Below, in pieces: positions 1 to 6,341 of a stretch of 14,731 nucleotides of DNA. The stretch spans positions 1-14,731 of the forward strand of contig CAYGSU010000084.1 in assembly GCA_964352715.1 (NCBI GenBank), read 5' to 3'. Within the stretch, counting starts at the first letter, position 1, and every line of letters begins with the position of its first letter. This DNA is from JAVKBW01 sp964352715 (lineage in GTDB: Bacteria; Pseudomonadota; Alphaproteobacteria; UBA8366; Aestuariispiraceae). Position numbers and translations under genes: made by a program. Below the pieces are notes generated by a model. That model made no database searches. It was not told the origin of the DNA and saw nothing but the letters and a program-made list of their open reading frames with translations.

Positions 1-345
1 CAGTTCTATGTGCTGGACGGAAAACTGTCGTGCCAGTTGTACCAGCGCAGCGCCGATATCTTTCTCGGCGTGCCGTTCAACATCGCCTCCTATGCCTTGC
101 TGACCATGATGATGGCGCAGGTGACCGGCCTGAAGCCGGGCGATTTCATTCACACGCTGGGCGATGCTCATCTGTATATCAACCATCTGGAACAGGCGGA
201 TGAACAGCTAAGCCGTATTCCGGGGCGTCTGCCGCGTCTCAAGCTGAACCCGGACGTGACCGATATTTTCGGCTTCACCTTCGATGACATTTCGCTCGAA
301 GGCTACGAGGCGGCGCCGCATATCGCAGCCCCGGTTGCCGTCTGA
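1..345 (+). CDS. thyA: Thymidylate synthase, C-terminal part (5' end outside window)
   Basis: This is the last 114 residues of a folate-dependent thymidylate synthase, which methylates dUMP to dTMP using 5,10-methylene-tetrahydrofolate and releases dihydrofolate. The reading frame is open from base 1, starting QFYV, just after where the catalytic PCH motif would lie, so the active-site cysteine is outside the window. Visible family signatures are the QRSADIFLGVPFNIASYALL block (dUMP and phosphate contacts, including the conserved Asp and Asn), the HLYINH block (His and Tyr of the dUMP site), and a C-terminus ending in APVAV, close to the APVAI end of the E. coli enzyme. The remaining length matches the C-terminal part of a 264-residue ThyA. 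The TGA stop shares one base with the folA start (TGATG), so the two are translationally coupled. This is logical because FolA recycles the dihydrofolate that ThyA makes. Confidence 0.96.
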   Translation, partial: QFYVLDGKLSCQLYQRSADIFLGVPFNIASYALLTMMMAQVTGLKPGDFIHTLGDAHLYINHLEQADEQLSRIPGRLPRLKLNPDVTDIFGFTFDDISLEGYEAAPHIAAPVAV

Positions 346-842
346 TGCAGATCGTTCATGTTGTTGCCGTTGCCGATAACGGTGTGATCGGTCGCGAAGG
401 CGGCCTGCCGTGGCATCTGTCGGCCGATCTGAAACACTTCAAGGCCTGCACCATGGGCAAGCCGATGATCATGGGGCGCAAGACCTATGATTCCATCGGC
501 CGCCCGCTGCCGGGCCGATCCAGTATCGTCGTCACCCGTGACCCCGATTATACCGCCGATGGCACCACTGTCGTACAGTCCGTGGAAGAGGCGCTGTCGC
601 TGGGGCGGACAATCGCCAAGACTTCAGGCGCCGAGGCTGTGGCCGTCATCGGCGGCGCGGAGATCTACCGCCAGACGCTAGCAATGTGTGATCGCATTGA
701 ATTGACCCGGATTCACCTGTCGCCGGATGGCGATGCGTCGTATCCTGATTTCGATGAAAAGGAATGGCGCGAAACCCGGCGCGAAGAGGCGGTATCGCCG
801 GACGGTATCAGTTACGCCTTCATCACGCTGGTGCGTAACTGA
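345..842 (+). CDS. folA: Dihydrofolate reductase
   Basis: A 165-residue dihydrofolate reductase, the usual size for the chromosomal bacterial enzyme, reducing dihydrofolate to tetrahydrofolate with NADPH. Seen in the protein: the VAVADNGVIG N-terminal strand, GLPWHLSADLKHFK (residues 20-33) with Asp28 in the position of the catalytic Asp27 of E. coli FolA, MGKPMIMGRKTYDSIGRPLPGR (NADPH-binding region), IVVTR, and VIGGAEIY near residue 100. The ATG overlaps the thyA stop, which fixes the start. A hairpin-containing spacer of 122 bases separates it from trxB. Nothing suggests an acquired, resistance-type enzyme: length, motifs and thyA linkage are those of a core gene. Confidence 0.97.
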   Translation: MQIVHVVAVADNGVIGREGGLPWHLSADLKHFKACTMGKPMIMGRKTYDSIGRPLPGRSSIVVTRDPDYTADGTTVVQSVEEALSLGRTIAKTSGAEAVAVIGGAEIYRQTLAMCDRIELTRIHLSPDGDASYPDFDEKEWRETRREEAVSPDGISYAFITLVRN

Positions 843-858
843 GCTTGTGTTTGTGACG

Positions 859-913
859 GGCGGGGAAGGCATTGTTTCCCGCCAACCGGATTGTGATCGG
901 GGCAGCAGGCCCC
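859..913 (+). terminator. Two successive hairpins between folA and trxB
   Basis: The first inverted repeat pairs GGCGGGGAA (859-867) with TTTCCCGCC (875-883) over a 7-base loop, nine pairs with one G-U in RNA. The second pairs GGGGC (899-903) with GCCCC (909-913) over a 5-base loop and is followed by ATTTGAT. Neither has a proper run of T, so they may be weak or Rho-assisted termination, attenuation, or processing signals between the folate genes and trxB. Confidence 0.35.
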
Positions 914-964
914 ATTTGATACAGGATGGCGGCTTCAGGCTGCAAAGGTTTTGAGGGAAAGACG

Positions 965-1939
965 ATGGCGGAAAAAAGAACGAAAGTGTTGATCATCGGG
1001 TCCGGCCCGGCCGGCTATACGGCGGCTATTTACGCTGCGCGCGCCAGCCTGGAACCGACCCTTGTCGCGGGCCTGCAGCCCGGCGGCCAGCTGACGATCA
1101 CCACCGATGTCGAAAACTATCCCGGCTTCGCCGATGTCATCCAGGGGCCGTGGCTGATGGAACAGATGCAGGCGCAGGCCGCGAATGTCGGCACTGATAT
1201 CGTCTACGACATCATCAGCGAGGTCGATTTCTCGTCGCGTCCGTTCCGCGCGGTCGGCGATGGCGGCGATGTGTATCTGGCGGATTCAGTTATCATCTCG
1301 ACCGGCGCGCAGGCACGGTGGCTTGGCCTGCCCAGCGAACAGACCTTCCAGGGCTTCGGCGTATCCGCCTGCGCGACCTGCGACGGGTTCTTCTATCGCG
1401 GCAAGGACGTCGCAGTGATCGGCGGCGGCAACACGGCAGTGGAAGAGGCGATTTATCTGACCAACCACGCCGACAAGGTGACGCTGATCCACCGGCGCGA
1501 TGAACTGCGGGCGGAAAAGATCATGCAGGATCGGTTGTTCAAGAATCCGAAGATCGAGGTCGTGTGGGATTCCGTTCTGGAAGAAATCGTCGGCGATACC
1601 GATCCGCTGGGCGTGACCGGCGTCCGGCTGCGCAACCGCAATACAGACGAGATAACGGAAATTCCGGTGCACGGTGTGTTCATCGCCATCGGCCATGATC
1701 CGGCGACCAAAATTTTCGCCGACCATCTGAAAATGGATGACGAAGGCTATATTTTGACGCAAGCGGGTACGACGAAGACGGATATCGCCGGCGTTTTCGC
1801 AGCCGGCGATGTGGTCGACAAGACCTACCGGCAGGCGGTCACCGCTGCGGGTATGGGCTGCATGGCAGCGCTGGACGCTGAAAAATTCCTTGCCGAAAGT
1901 GAAGATGCGGACCGCGTCGACAGTGTTGCCGCTGAATAA
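965..1939 (+). CDS. trxB: Thioredoxin-disulfide reductase
   Basis: A 324-residue low-molecular-weight thioredoxin reductase, a cytoplasmic FAD flavoprotein that passes electrons from NADPH to thioredoxin. Order of motifs: FAD-binding GSGPAG (residues 12-17), PGGQLTITTDVENYPGF (about 39-55), the redox-active CATC at Cys136/Cys139 followed by DGFFYRGKDV, the NADPH-binding GGGNTAVEEA (153-162), HRRDELRA (176-183, 2'-phosphate recognition), and the C-terminal FAD motif GVFAAGDVVD with YRQAVTAAGMGCMAA. The start at 965 is preferred because GAGGGA lies 7 bases upstream and the protein then begins MAEKRTKVLIIGSG. An in-frame ATG at 926 would add 13 residues with no family match. All catalytic residues are present. 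Confidence 0.97.
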   Translation: MAEKRTKVLIIGSGPAGYTAAIYAARASLEPTLVAGLQPGGQLTITTDVENYPGFADVIQGPWLMEQMQAQAANVGTDIVYDIISEVDFSSRPFRAVGDGGDVYLADSVIISTGAQARWLGLPSEQTFQGFGVSACATCDGFFYRGKDVAVIGGGNTAVEEAIYLTNHADKVTLIHRRDELRAEKIMQDRLFKNPKIEVVWDSVLEEIVGDTDPLGVTGVRLRNRNTDEITEIPVHGVFIAIGHDPATKIFADHLKMDDEGYILTQAGTTKTDIAGVFAAGDVVDKTYRQAVTAAGMGCMAALDAEKFLAESEDADRVDSVAAE

Positions 1940-1982
1940 CATTGCGGTAATATTCAGATCATCCTTTCTTTGTCCTAAATGC

Positions 1983-2001
1983 CGGCAAGCATGGCTTGCC
2001 G
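1983..2001 (+). repeat. Perfect 8-bp inverted repeat downstream of trxB
   Basis: CGGCAAGC (1983-1990) and GCTTGCCG (1994-2001) form an 8-bp stem with the 3-base loop ATG. It lies 44 bases after the trxB stop and is followed by CTGCCCCATT, not by a T run, so it is at best a weak or Rho-dependent termination or mRNA 3'-end signal. Confidence 0.35.
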
Positions 2002-2067
2002 CTGCCCCATTGCGTCGCGTAAGGTCAGATGGTAATTCGTGGGTCACGGATTGCATGACTGGCAAAT

Positions 2068-2099
2068 GCCCTGAGCTTTCAGGGCGGGGAGCGTTTTTT
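2068..2099 (+). terminator. Hairpin plus T6 tract just upstream of the bactofilin gene
   Basis: GCCCTGA (2068-2074) and TCAGGGC (2079-2085) form a perfect 7-bp stem with a 4-base loop. TTTTTT follows at 2094-2099, eight bases beyond the stem. The gap between stem and T tract is longer than in a textbook intrinsic terminator. It could end trxB transcription, or act as a leader structure for the bactofilin mRNA, whose putative ribosome-binding site GGGGAG (2086-2091) sits between stem and T tract. Confidence 0.35.
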
Positions 2100-2101
2100 C
2101 A

Positions 2102-2644
2102 GTGTTTTGGCGGGAAACAAAACAGACAGTGACCGAAAAGAAACCAACAGTCGTGGAGTCTCTTATCGGGACAGACATGAAGATCGACGGCAATATCACC
2201 GTTGAAGGCCAGGTTCGCCTGGACGGTACACTTGTCGGCGACCTGAAGGGAAAAACCGTCGTCATTGGCCCGAAAGGCGAGTTGCGCGGAACGGTTTCGG
2301 CCGACGAATTGACTGTCGAAGGCGCTGTTTTTGGCAGCATTGATGCCCGCTCCGTCATCCTCAAACGGTCTGCCCGCGTGTTCGGCGATGTCCAGCATGA
2401 AGTGATCGAGGTCGACGCCGGCGCGGAAATCGAAGGCCAGTATTCGCGCACATCCTACGAAGCGAAATCCACCGGCAAGGTTAAACTGGGTCAGGCGACC
2501 GAAGGGTTCGGCCGGATGCAGAAAGAACCGCCGCCAACGGCTCCCGGTCGCGCCGCCTTCGGCGGGTCCGACAGGCAGCCGAAGGATGTGGTCGCCGAAG
2601 CGGAAACCGACACGGCTTCACCGGAAACCCGTCCAACCCACTGA
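2102..2644 (+). CDS. Bactofilin family cytoskeletal protein
   Basis: A 180-residue bactofilin, a self-polymerising bacterial cytoskeletal protein built on a right-handed beta-helix. Residues about 24-115 show the regular short-strand and glycine pattern of the family: IGTDMKIDGNITVEGQVRLD, then DGTLVGDL, GELRGTVSADELTVEGAVFG and ARVFGDVQHEVIEVDAGAEI. The core is followed by a Pro, Glu and Thr-rich tail of about 60 residues, probably disordered, as in other bactofilins. The start is uncertain. GTG at 2102 (GGGGAG 10 bases upstream) gives an MFW N-terminus resembling the hydrophobic leading residues of many bactofilins. GTG at 2129 (MTEKKPTVVES) is an alternative that shortens it by nine residues. 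Family members act in cell shape, polarity or cell-wall enzyme placement, and the role here cannot be read. It converges on the kinase gene across 48 bases. Confidence 0.9.
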   Translation: MFWRETKQTVTEKKPTVVESLIGTDMKIDGNITVEGQVRLDGTLVGDLKGKTVVIGPKGELRGTVSADELTVEGAVFGSIDARSVILKRSARVFGDVQHEVIEVDAGAEIEGQYSRTSYEAKSTGKVKLGQATEGFGRMQKEPPPTAPGRAAFGGSDRQPKDVVAEAETDTASPETRPTH

Positions 2645-2666
2645 AAGCTGAAATATTTGAATATGA

Positions 2667-2687
2667 CCGCCCCGAATATCAGGGCGG
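2667..2687. terminator. Hairpin between convergent bactofilin and kinase genes
   Basis: CCGCCC (2667-2672) and GGGCGG (2682-2687) form a 6-bp GC stem with a 9-base loop in an otherwise AT-rich 48-base spacer between two converging genes. AT-rich flanks lie on both sides but there is no long T run. Position and symmetry suggest a modest bidirectional terminator. Confidence 0.45.
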
Positions 2688-2692
2688 CATTA

Positions 2693-4549
2693 TTATGCGT
2701 TCACAAAGACCTTGCGGACATGCGGCGGCGGCGAAGGCGGTCCGGCCGGCGCACCGATGGTGCGGTTCCGTACCGGCGGCGAAACGATCTCGACCATATC
2801 CGGGCCGCCGGCGACAAGCGCCAGGATCACCACGGTTGGCGTGATCGGCTGCGAAAACGGAACGACCAGCTTGCCGGTGATACGGCCTGCCGGGCATTGC
2901 ACCAGCGCCTGCCCGGTCAGGCGGTCGATCAGTTCCATTTCTGGCAGCACGACCGTCCCGTCGCATTCAATGGTCAGCCGCGCCGGTTTCAGATCCTGCC
3001 AGCCGGCGTCGATGCGATAGGTGATCGATGGTCGCTTTTTATCTCGGGCCGGCTTTTCGGGGACCACCGGTTCCTTGATCATGATCGTCGGCGGGCCGGC
3101 CAGAAGCGGGCCGACCGGCCGGCGGCGAATGCTGTTCGAGGCCGGGGTTGATTTCTTTGCGGCGAGTCTGGTTTTGCTGATTTCCTGCAGCCGCGCCAGT
3201 ATCGCCGGGACGCCATAGCCATTGACGTCTTCCCAATGCAGCCAGCCGGAAACATCCGATGACAGGGTCTTCCAGTCAGCCAGCAAAATTTTCGCTGTGG
3301 CGGAATCAGGGGTGCCGGAGGCTTCCACCTTGCCGCACCACGCATCGAACCGGGCCAGGCCCTTTCTGAGTTTGGCGATGCTGTCGCAGCAATCCGCGAC
3401 CCGTTCGGCCAGAAAGCCGTGCTCATCCCACAGATCGACGGCCATGCGGGCGTCGCCCCGAGCCATTGCCCGTTCGAAAGCCTGCACCAACAGCGCTCGC
3501 GGGTCTGCCGGGGCATCACTGTCGGCGGTGTCGAAGGTCGATCCACCGATCGCCAGCGCCTGACGACACCACGGACAGGGTGAACCGTCATACTGGTAGT
3601 GAGCGGGGTTTGCGGCACATGTTCCGATTTCAGCCATTACGAGGCAGAGGGTTTCATGCCATTCCGCACCGCTCGGCCGGTCTTTCGGGTCCATGGCGCC
3701 GGCCCTGAAGGCGCGGTCGAACGAGCGGATCAGGCTTGGGTGAATGGTTTCCGCATCGGGCAGAGCAGCGGGTGGAGCCAGGAAGGCATCGCCGCCCCAG
3801 ATCCAGCGTCCGGCAGCGGCATTGGCGGCAGGGGTTGCCGGTTCGCCGCCGCCGCGCCAGTCGCCGGAAAACGGCGATGCGCCGAACAGCAGTTTGAAGA
3901 TCGCGACAGCCAGACTGAAGCGGTCAGCGGTTTCGTCACGCGGAAGTTCGCCAAGGTCCTTGCCGAACAGTTCCGGCGCACAGAAATCCTCTGTCGTCAC
4001 CCGACACAGAAACGGGGTCGGGCCGGTCCCCGGAATCTGGAAGGAATCACAGTCTATCAGCGTAACGAGCCCGTGTGTGTCGACCAGCACGTTGTCGGTT
4101 TTCAGATCACCGAGAACAATACCGGCCCGGTTCAGGTGGCCGACCACAAAGGCAAGATTGGCGGCGACAGCGTGCAGGCTCGACCAGTTTGCCGCCAGCC
4201 CGGCGCGGCGGCGCAGTTTCGGACTGGCCCAGGCGGTGGCGCTGTGCGGCGCGGGTACGGCAGGCATCAGAAATCCGGCGAAGGTACCCCGGCTATCCAG
4301 CAGGGCATCGGTCGGCCAGGTGAAGGACCGGTGGCCGGGCCGAATTGAGGGGTCGTCCGGCGGGTCCTTTACCATCGCTTCAATCTTGGCCGCCTGTTCG
4401 TCTGTCGGGCGATGATACAGTTTTGCCAGAATGCCGGGGTCGTCGGTTTCAAACACGACGGCTTCGCCGGCGTCGGCGACGATTTTCTGCAACAGCATCG
4501 GTTTGTCGCCGCCTTTGGACGGAAACACGGTACGGATCGGATTGGTCAT
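2693..4549 (-). CDS. Atypical Ser/Thr protein kinase with CPWC zinc-ribbon-like element (YegI type)
   Basis: A 618-residue soluble kinase-domain protein, probably phosphorylating Ser/Thr on partners. Kinase landmarks: AKLYHR with Lys43 as likely ATP-anchoring lysine, GDLKTDNVLV (Asp148, Lys150, Asn153; catalytic loop with Gly in place of the usual His), LIDCDSF (Asp166 at the DFG position), FCAPELF (APE 191-193), DRFSLAVAIFKLLFGASPF (209-227) and DPKDRPS (Arg291). Directly after it, Cys311, His317 and the CPWC pair Cys325/Cys328 resemble the zinc-ribbon-like segment of E. coli YegI-type kinases. A helical linker (about 350-480), a Pro/Lys-rich stretch and a beta-rich C-terminal domain (about 510-590) follow; I do not recognise the last domain. 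No membrane segment or signal peptide is evident. The ATG overlaps the phosphatase stop in ATGA and lacks a clear ribosome-binding site, so translation is probably coupled; Met18 is an alternative start. Confidence 0.85.
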   Translation of the reverse strand: MTNPIRTVFPSKGGDKPMLLQKIVADAGEAVVFETDDPGILAKLYHRPTDEQAAKIEAMVKDPPDDPSIRPGHRSFTWPTDALLDSRGTFAGFLMPAVPAPHSATAWASPKLRRRAGLAANWSSLHAVAANLAFVVGHLNRAGIVLGDLKTDNVLVDTHGLVTLIDCDSFQIPGTGPTPFLCRVTTEDFCAPELFGKDLGELPRDETADRFSLAVAIFKLLFGASPFSGDWRGGGEPATPAANAAAGRWIWGGDAFLAPPAALPDAETIHPSLIRSFDRAFRAGAMDPKDRPSGAEWHETLCLVMAEIGTCAANPAHYQYDGSPCPWCRQALAIGGSTFDTADSDAPADPRALLVQAFERAMARGDARMAVDLWDEHGFLAERVADCCDSIAKLRKGLARFDAWCGKVEASGTPDSATAKILLADWKTLSSDVSGWLHWEDVNGYGVPAILARLQEISKTRLAAKKSTPASNSIRRRPVGPLLAGPPTIMIKEPVVPEKPARDKKRPSITYRIDAGWQDLKPARLTIECDGTVVLPEMELIDRLTGQALVQCPAGRITGKLVVPFSQPITPTVVILALVAGGPDMVEIVSPPVRNRTIGAPAGPPSPPPHVRKVFVNA

Positions 4550-5319
4550 AAAAAGGATACACCGGCTTGTTGGTCTTCACGCCAGCCGCACAACAACAAG
4601 GCGACATCGTCATCGACACGTTCAGATAATTTATCGGATCTCAGGAATTCACGGATGCCGCGATGAATTTCATCGTCGTTTGCGGTCATCGTCACATAGT
4701 CGCTCAGGGGTCTGAAGAACGGCCGGTGCGGCAGGCCGTCTTCGCTGGAAATCGAGACATGCTCCAGCCCGTCGGTTGCGGCTGCGATGAAGCGAACCGG
4801 TCCTGCTTCGACCGTAATCGCCATATGGTCGAGAGCGTCCGGGTCGGTCACGAATACGGTCTCGTTAATGTATTCACCGCGATGGCCGTCGCCGACCTTC
4901 TGGAACCCGTAACGACCGTCGCCGCGGATCAGATACCCGTCACCGATCTGCACCGACGCGATGCCGGTCGGCCAGGCGATGAAGGCAATCAATGTGCAGG
5001 CAAGGTCTTCCGGTGCACAGCCGTAGGACACAGCCGTCTCGTCCAGCGTCTGCCGGACTTCGATAATCAGATTTTCAATCGGGGCGGCATCCGGCTCAGG
5101 CGTCTGCGTCGCGCGGTCCGCCAGAAGCTGCAAGGCGCGTTTTGTTGCCGATTGCGCACCGATATGACTCAGGACGGCCGATCCCGATCCATCGGCAATT
5201 GCACCGATCACGATATCAAGGTGCTGCAGGGTTCGCACCCCGCCAAAATCCTGACACGGTGTTCCGGTTTTCCGGTGGACAGCGCCCTGGCGGTAATCGA
5301 CGGCAGCGCGCCAGGTCAT
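4546..5319 (-). CDS. PP2C-type protein phosphatase (PphC/YegK type)
   Basis: A 257-residue metal-dependent PP2C-family phosphatase, expected to reverse the neighbouring kinase's phosphorylation. Metal-site and fold motifs: TPCQDF with Asp24, AIADGSGSAVLSHIGAQSA with Asp43 (the DGxG motif, here DGSG), IGDGYLI (126-131), AAATDGLEHV with Asp183, and VDDDVALLL with Asp236-238 near the C-terminus. All acidic residues needed for a two-metal centre appear present, so it should be active. The start at 5319 is 10 bases after the vWA gene's stop and has GAGGG about 8 bases upstream. The frame stays open further upstream, but that would run into the vWA gene. The opening MTWRAAVDYRQGAVHRKTG matches the YegK/PphC-like lineage better than the PstP/PppA one. 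It is cytoplasmic, and its stop overlaps the kinase start by four bases. Confidence 0.88.
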   Translation of the reverse strand: MTWRAAVDYRQGAVHRKTGTPCQDFGGVRTLQHLDIVIGAIADGSGSAVLSHIGAQSATKRALQLLADRATQTPEPDAAPIENLIIEVRQTLDETAVSYGCAPEDLACTLIAFIAWPTGIASVQIGDGYLIRGDGRYGFQKVGDGHRGEYINETVFVTDPDALDHMAITVEAGPVRFIAAATDGLEHVSISSEDGLPHRPFFRPLSDYVTMTANDDEIHRGIREFLRSDKLSERVDDDVALLLCGWREDQQAGVSFL

Positions 5320-5329
5320 CGCATCGCCC

Positions 5330-6004
5330 TCATGCTTCCAGTACCGCCCAGCTTTCCACCGAAGGAAGCATGACGACGTCTGCGTTAAGTTGGGAAACCG
5401 AGACACGACGCATTGATGCCGACAGCCAGTGAAACAGATCACGGAAGCGCAGGCCGCGCAGCATCATCGGCGGCCGCATCGGCGATGCGATCTCGTTCAG
5501 AATTTCCATGTCAGCGTCCTGCACGCCGACGGTGAAGAAGGCGAGGCGCTTGGTCACATCCGCTTCCTGCGCCCGCATTGCCGCATGCTGCCAGGCAAGG
5601 CCATCGGTCGGTGCGCCATCGGTAATCAGAAACATCCAGGGGCGATAGTAGTGAATGCCATGCGCCCGATAGACGGATTTGCGCGCTTCCAGCGCCTTCA
5701 GGCCAAGGTCGATCGCCTCGCCCATCGGTGTGGCGCCCCAGGCTTCCAGCGCCGGTGGGCCGGCCATGTCGTCAGCCGACAGAAAATCCTGCACCATCCG
5801 GACTTCGCCGCCGAACGTCACGATGGCGGTCTCGACCCGAAGGCTGGCCATTTCATCATTGGCGATCTGTTCGTGGAAAATGCGGATGCCGGCGTTCAGT
5901 TCGTCGATCGCCATGCCCCGCATCGAGGCAGACGTGTCCAGCAACAGCACCACAGGGCACCGATTTTCCGGGTTGTCGACAAATTCCGGCAAATTAAAGC
6001 GCAT
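5330..6004 (-). CDS. von Willebrand factor A domain protein (TerY/YegL type)
   Basis: A 224-residue protein that is essentially one vWA domain with an intact metal-ion-dependent adhesion site: DTSAS at Asp23/Ser25/Ser27, Thr92 in GATPMGEA, and Asp129 in ITDGAPTDG. The segment RCPVVLLLDTSASMRG is close to the N-terminus of YegL/TerY proteins. Such proteins are cytoplasmic scaffolds or substrates in kinase-phosphatase triads. It is the first gene of the minus-strand operon. ATG at 6004 is chosen over the upstream TTG at 6025 because the latter adds only a poorly conserved-looking KDTGED segment. A GGCGAGGA sequence is very close to the ATG and GAAGGA lies 13 bases upstream, so ribosome binding is not textbook. 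No signal peptide or membrane helix is visible. Confidence 0.9.
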   Translation of the reverse strand: MRFNLPEFVDNPENRCPVVLLLDTSASMRGMAIDELNAGIRIFHEQIANDEMASLRVETAIVTFGGEVRMVQDFLSADDMAGPPALEAWGATPMGEAIDLGLKALEARKSVYRAHGIHYYRPWMFLITDGAPTDGLAWQHAAMRAQEADVTKRLAFFTVGVQDADMEILNEIASPMRPPMMLRGLRFRDLFHWLSASMRRVSVSQLNADVVMLPSVESWAVLEA

Positions 6005-6341
6005 GTCCTCGCCTGTATCCTTCAAGTAACTGACAGAATACCCACTTGATTTTGTTTATCTTTCCCCAACTTTTAAGAAACACGCACTACATCTAGTTTT
6101 GTGTTTCTCTTTAGATGAAGAAATTTCATGCAGTAACCATGCCACGTTATAAATAATCGATAGAATAAACAACGCATATTAACTTCAGTTACTTTGAATG
6201 ATTACTTCAGCACCTTGGAGGCGTGAGTCCGGCGAACGGAATTGCCAGAACCGCCTGGCAATCGGTAGGGTGCGGACAGGGCCGACCGGAAGCGGGCGCC
6301 GTCGCAATGGGCGTCGGCGAAAATGTCGGCAGGAGCAGGGT
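6005..6341. promoter_or_regulatory. AT-rich divergent control region and long leader upstream of the first FkbM gene
   Basis: No convincing gene of normal size lies here. Bases 6061-6180 are about one-third GC, against around 60% in flanking genes, as expected for a promoter region or a target of an AT-binding silencer. Seen directly: a 10-bp inverted pair AAGTAACTGA (6024-6033) and TCAGTTACTT (6185-6194); an 8-bp inverted pair AGAAACAC (6076-6083) and GTGTTTCT (6101-6108); and another TTACTT at 6202-6207. A TATAAA-like box occurs near 6150 without a good -35. From about 6210 to 6341 the DNA is GC-rich again. It is either an mRNA leader or part of an N-terminally extended FkbM protein, and could hold a short leader frame (GTG at 6223) whose TGA (6343-6345) overlaps the proposed TTG start of the methyltransferase. 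Confidence 0.5.

Noticed and set aside
926..964. Upstream in-frame ATG giving TrxB 13 extra residues
   Set aside because: GAGGGA sits directly before the ATG at 965, and TrxB proteins begin a few residues before the FAD motif, as MAEKRTKVLIIGSG does.
1286..2065. A 259-codon minus-strand open frame opposite trxB
   Set aside because: It overlaps an unambiguous trxB entirely in antisense and shows no recognisable motif.
5320..5442. N-terminally extended phosphatase starting at 5442
   Set aside because: It would overlap the vWA gene by over 100 bases and adds a Cys-rich segment with no PP2C match; the start at 5319 has a ribosome-binding site and a 10-base spacer.
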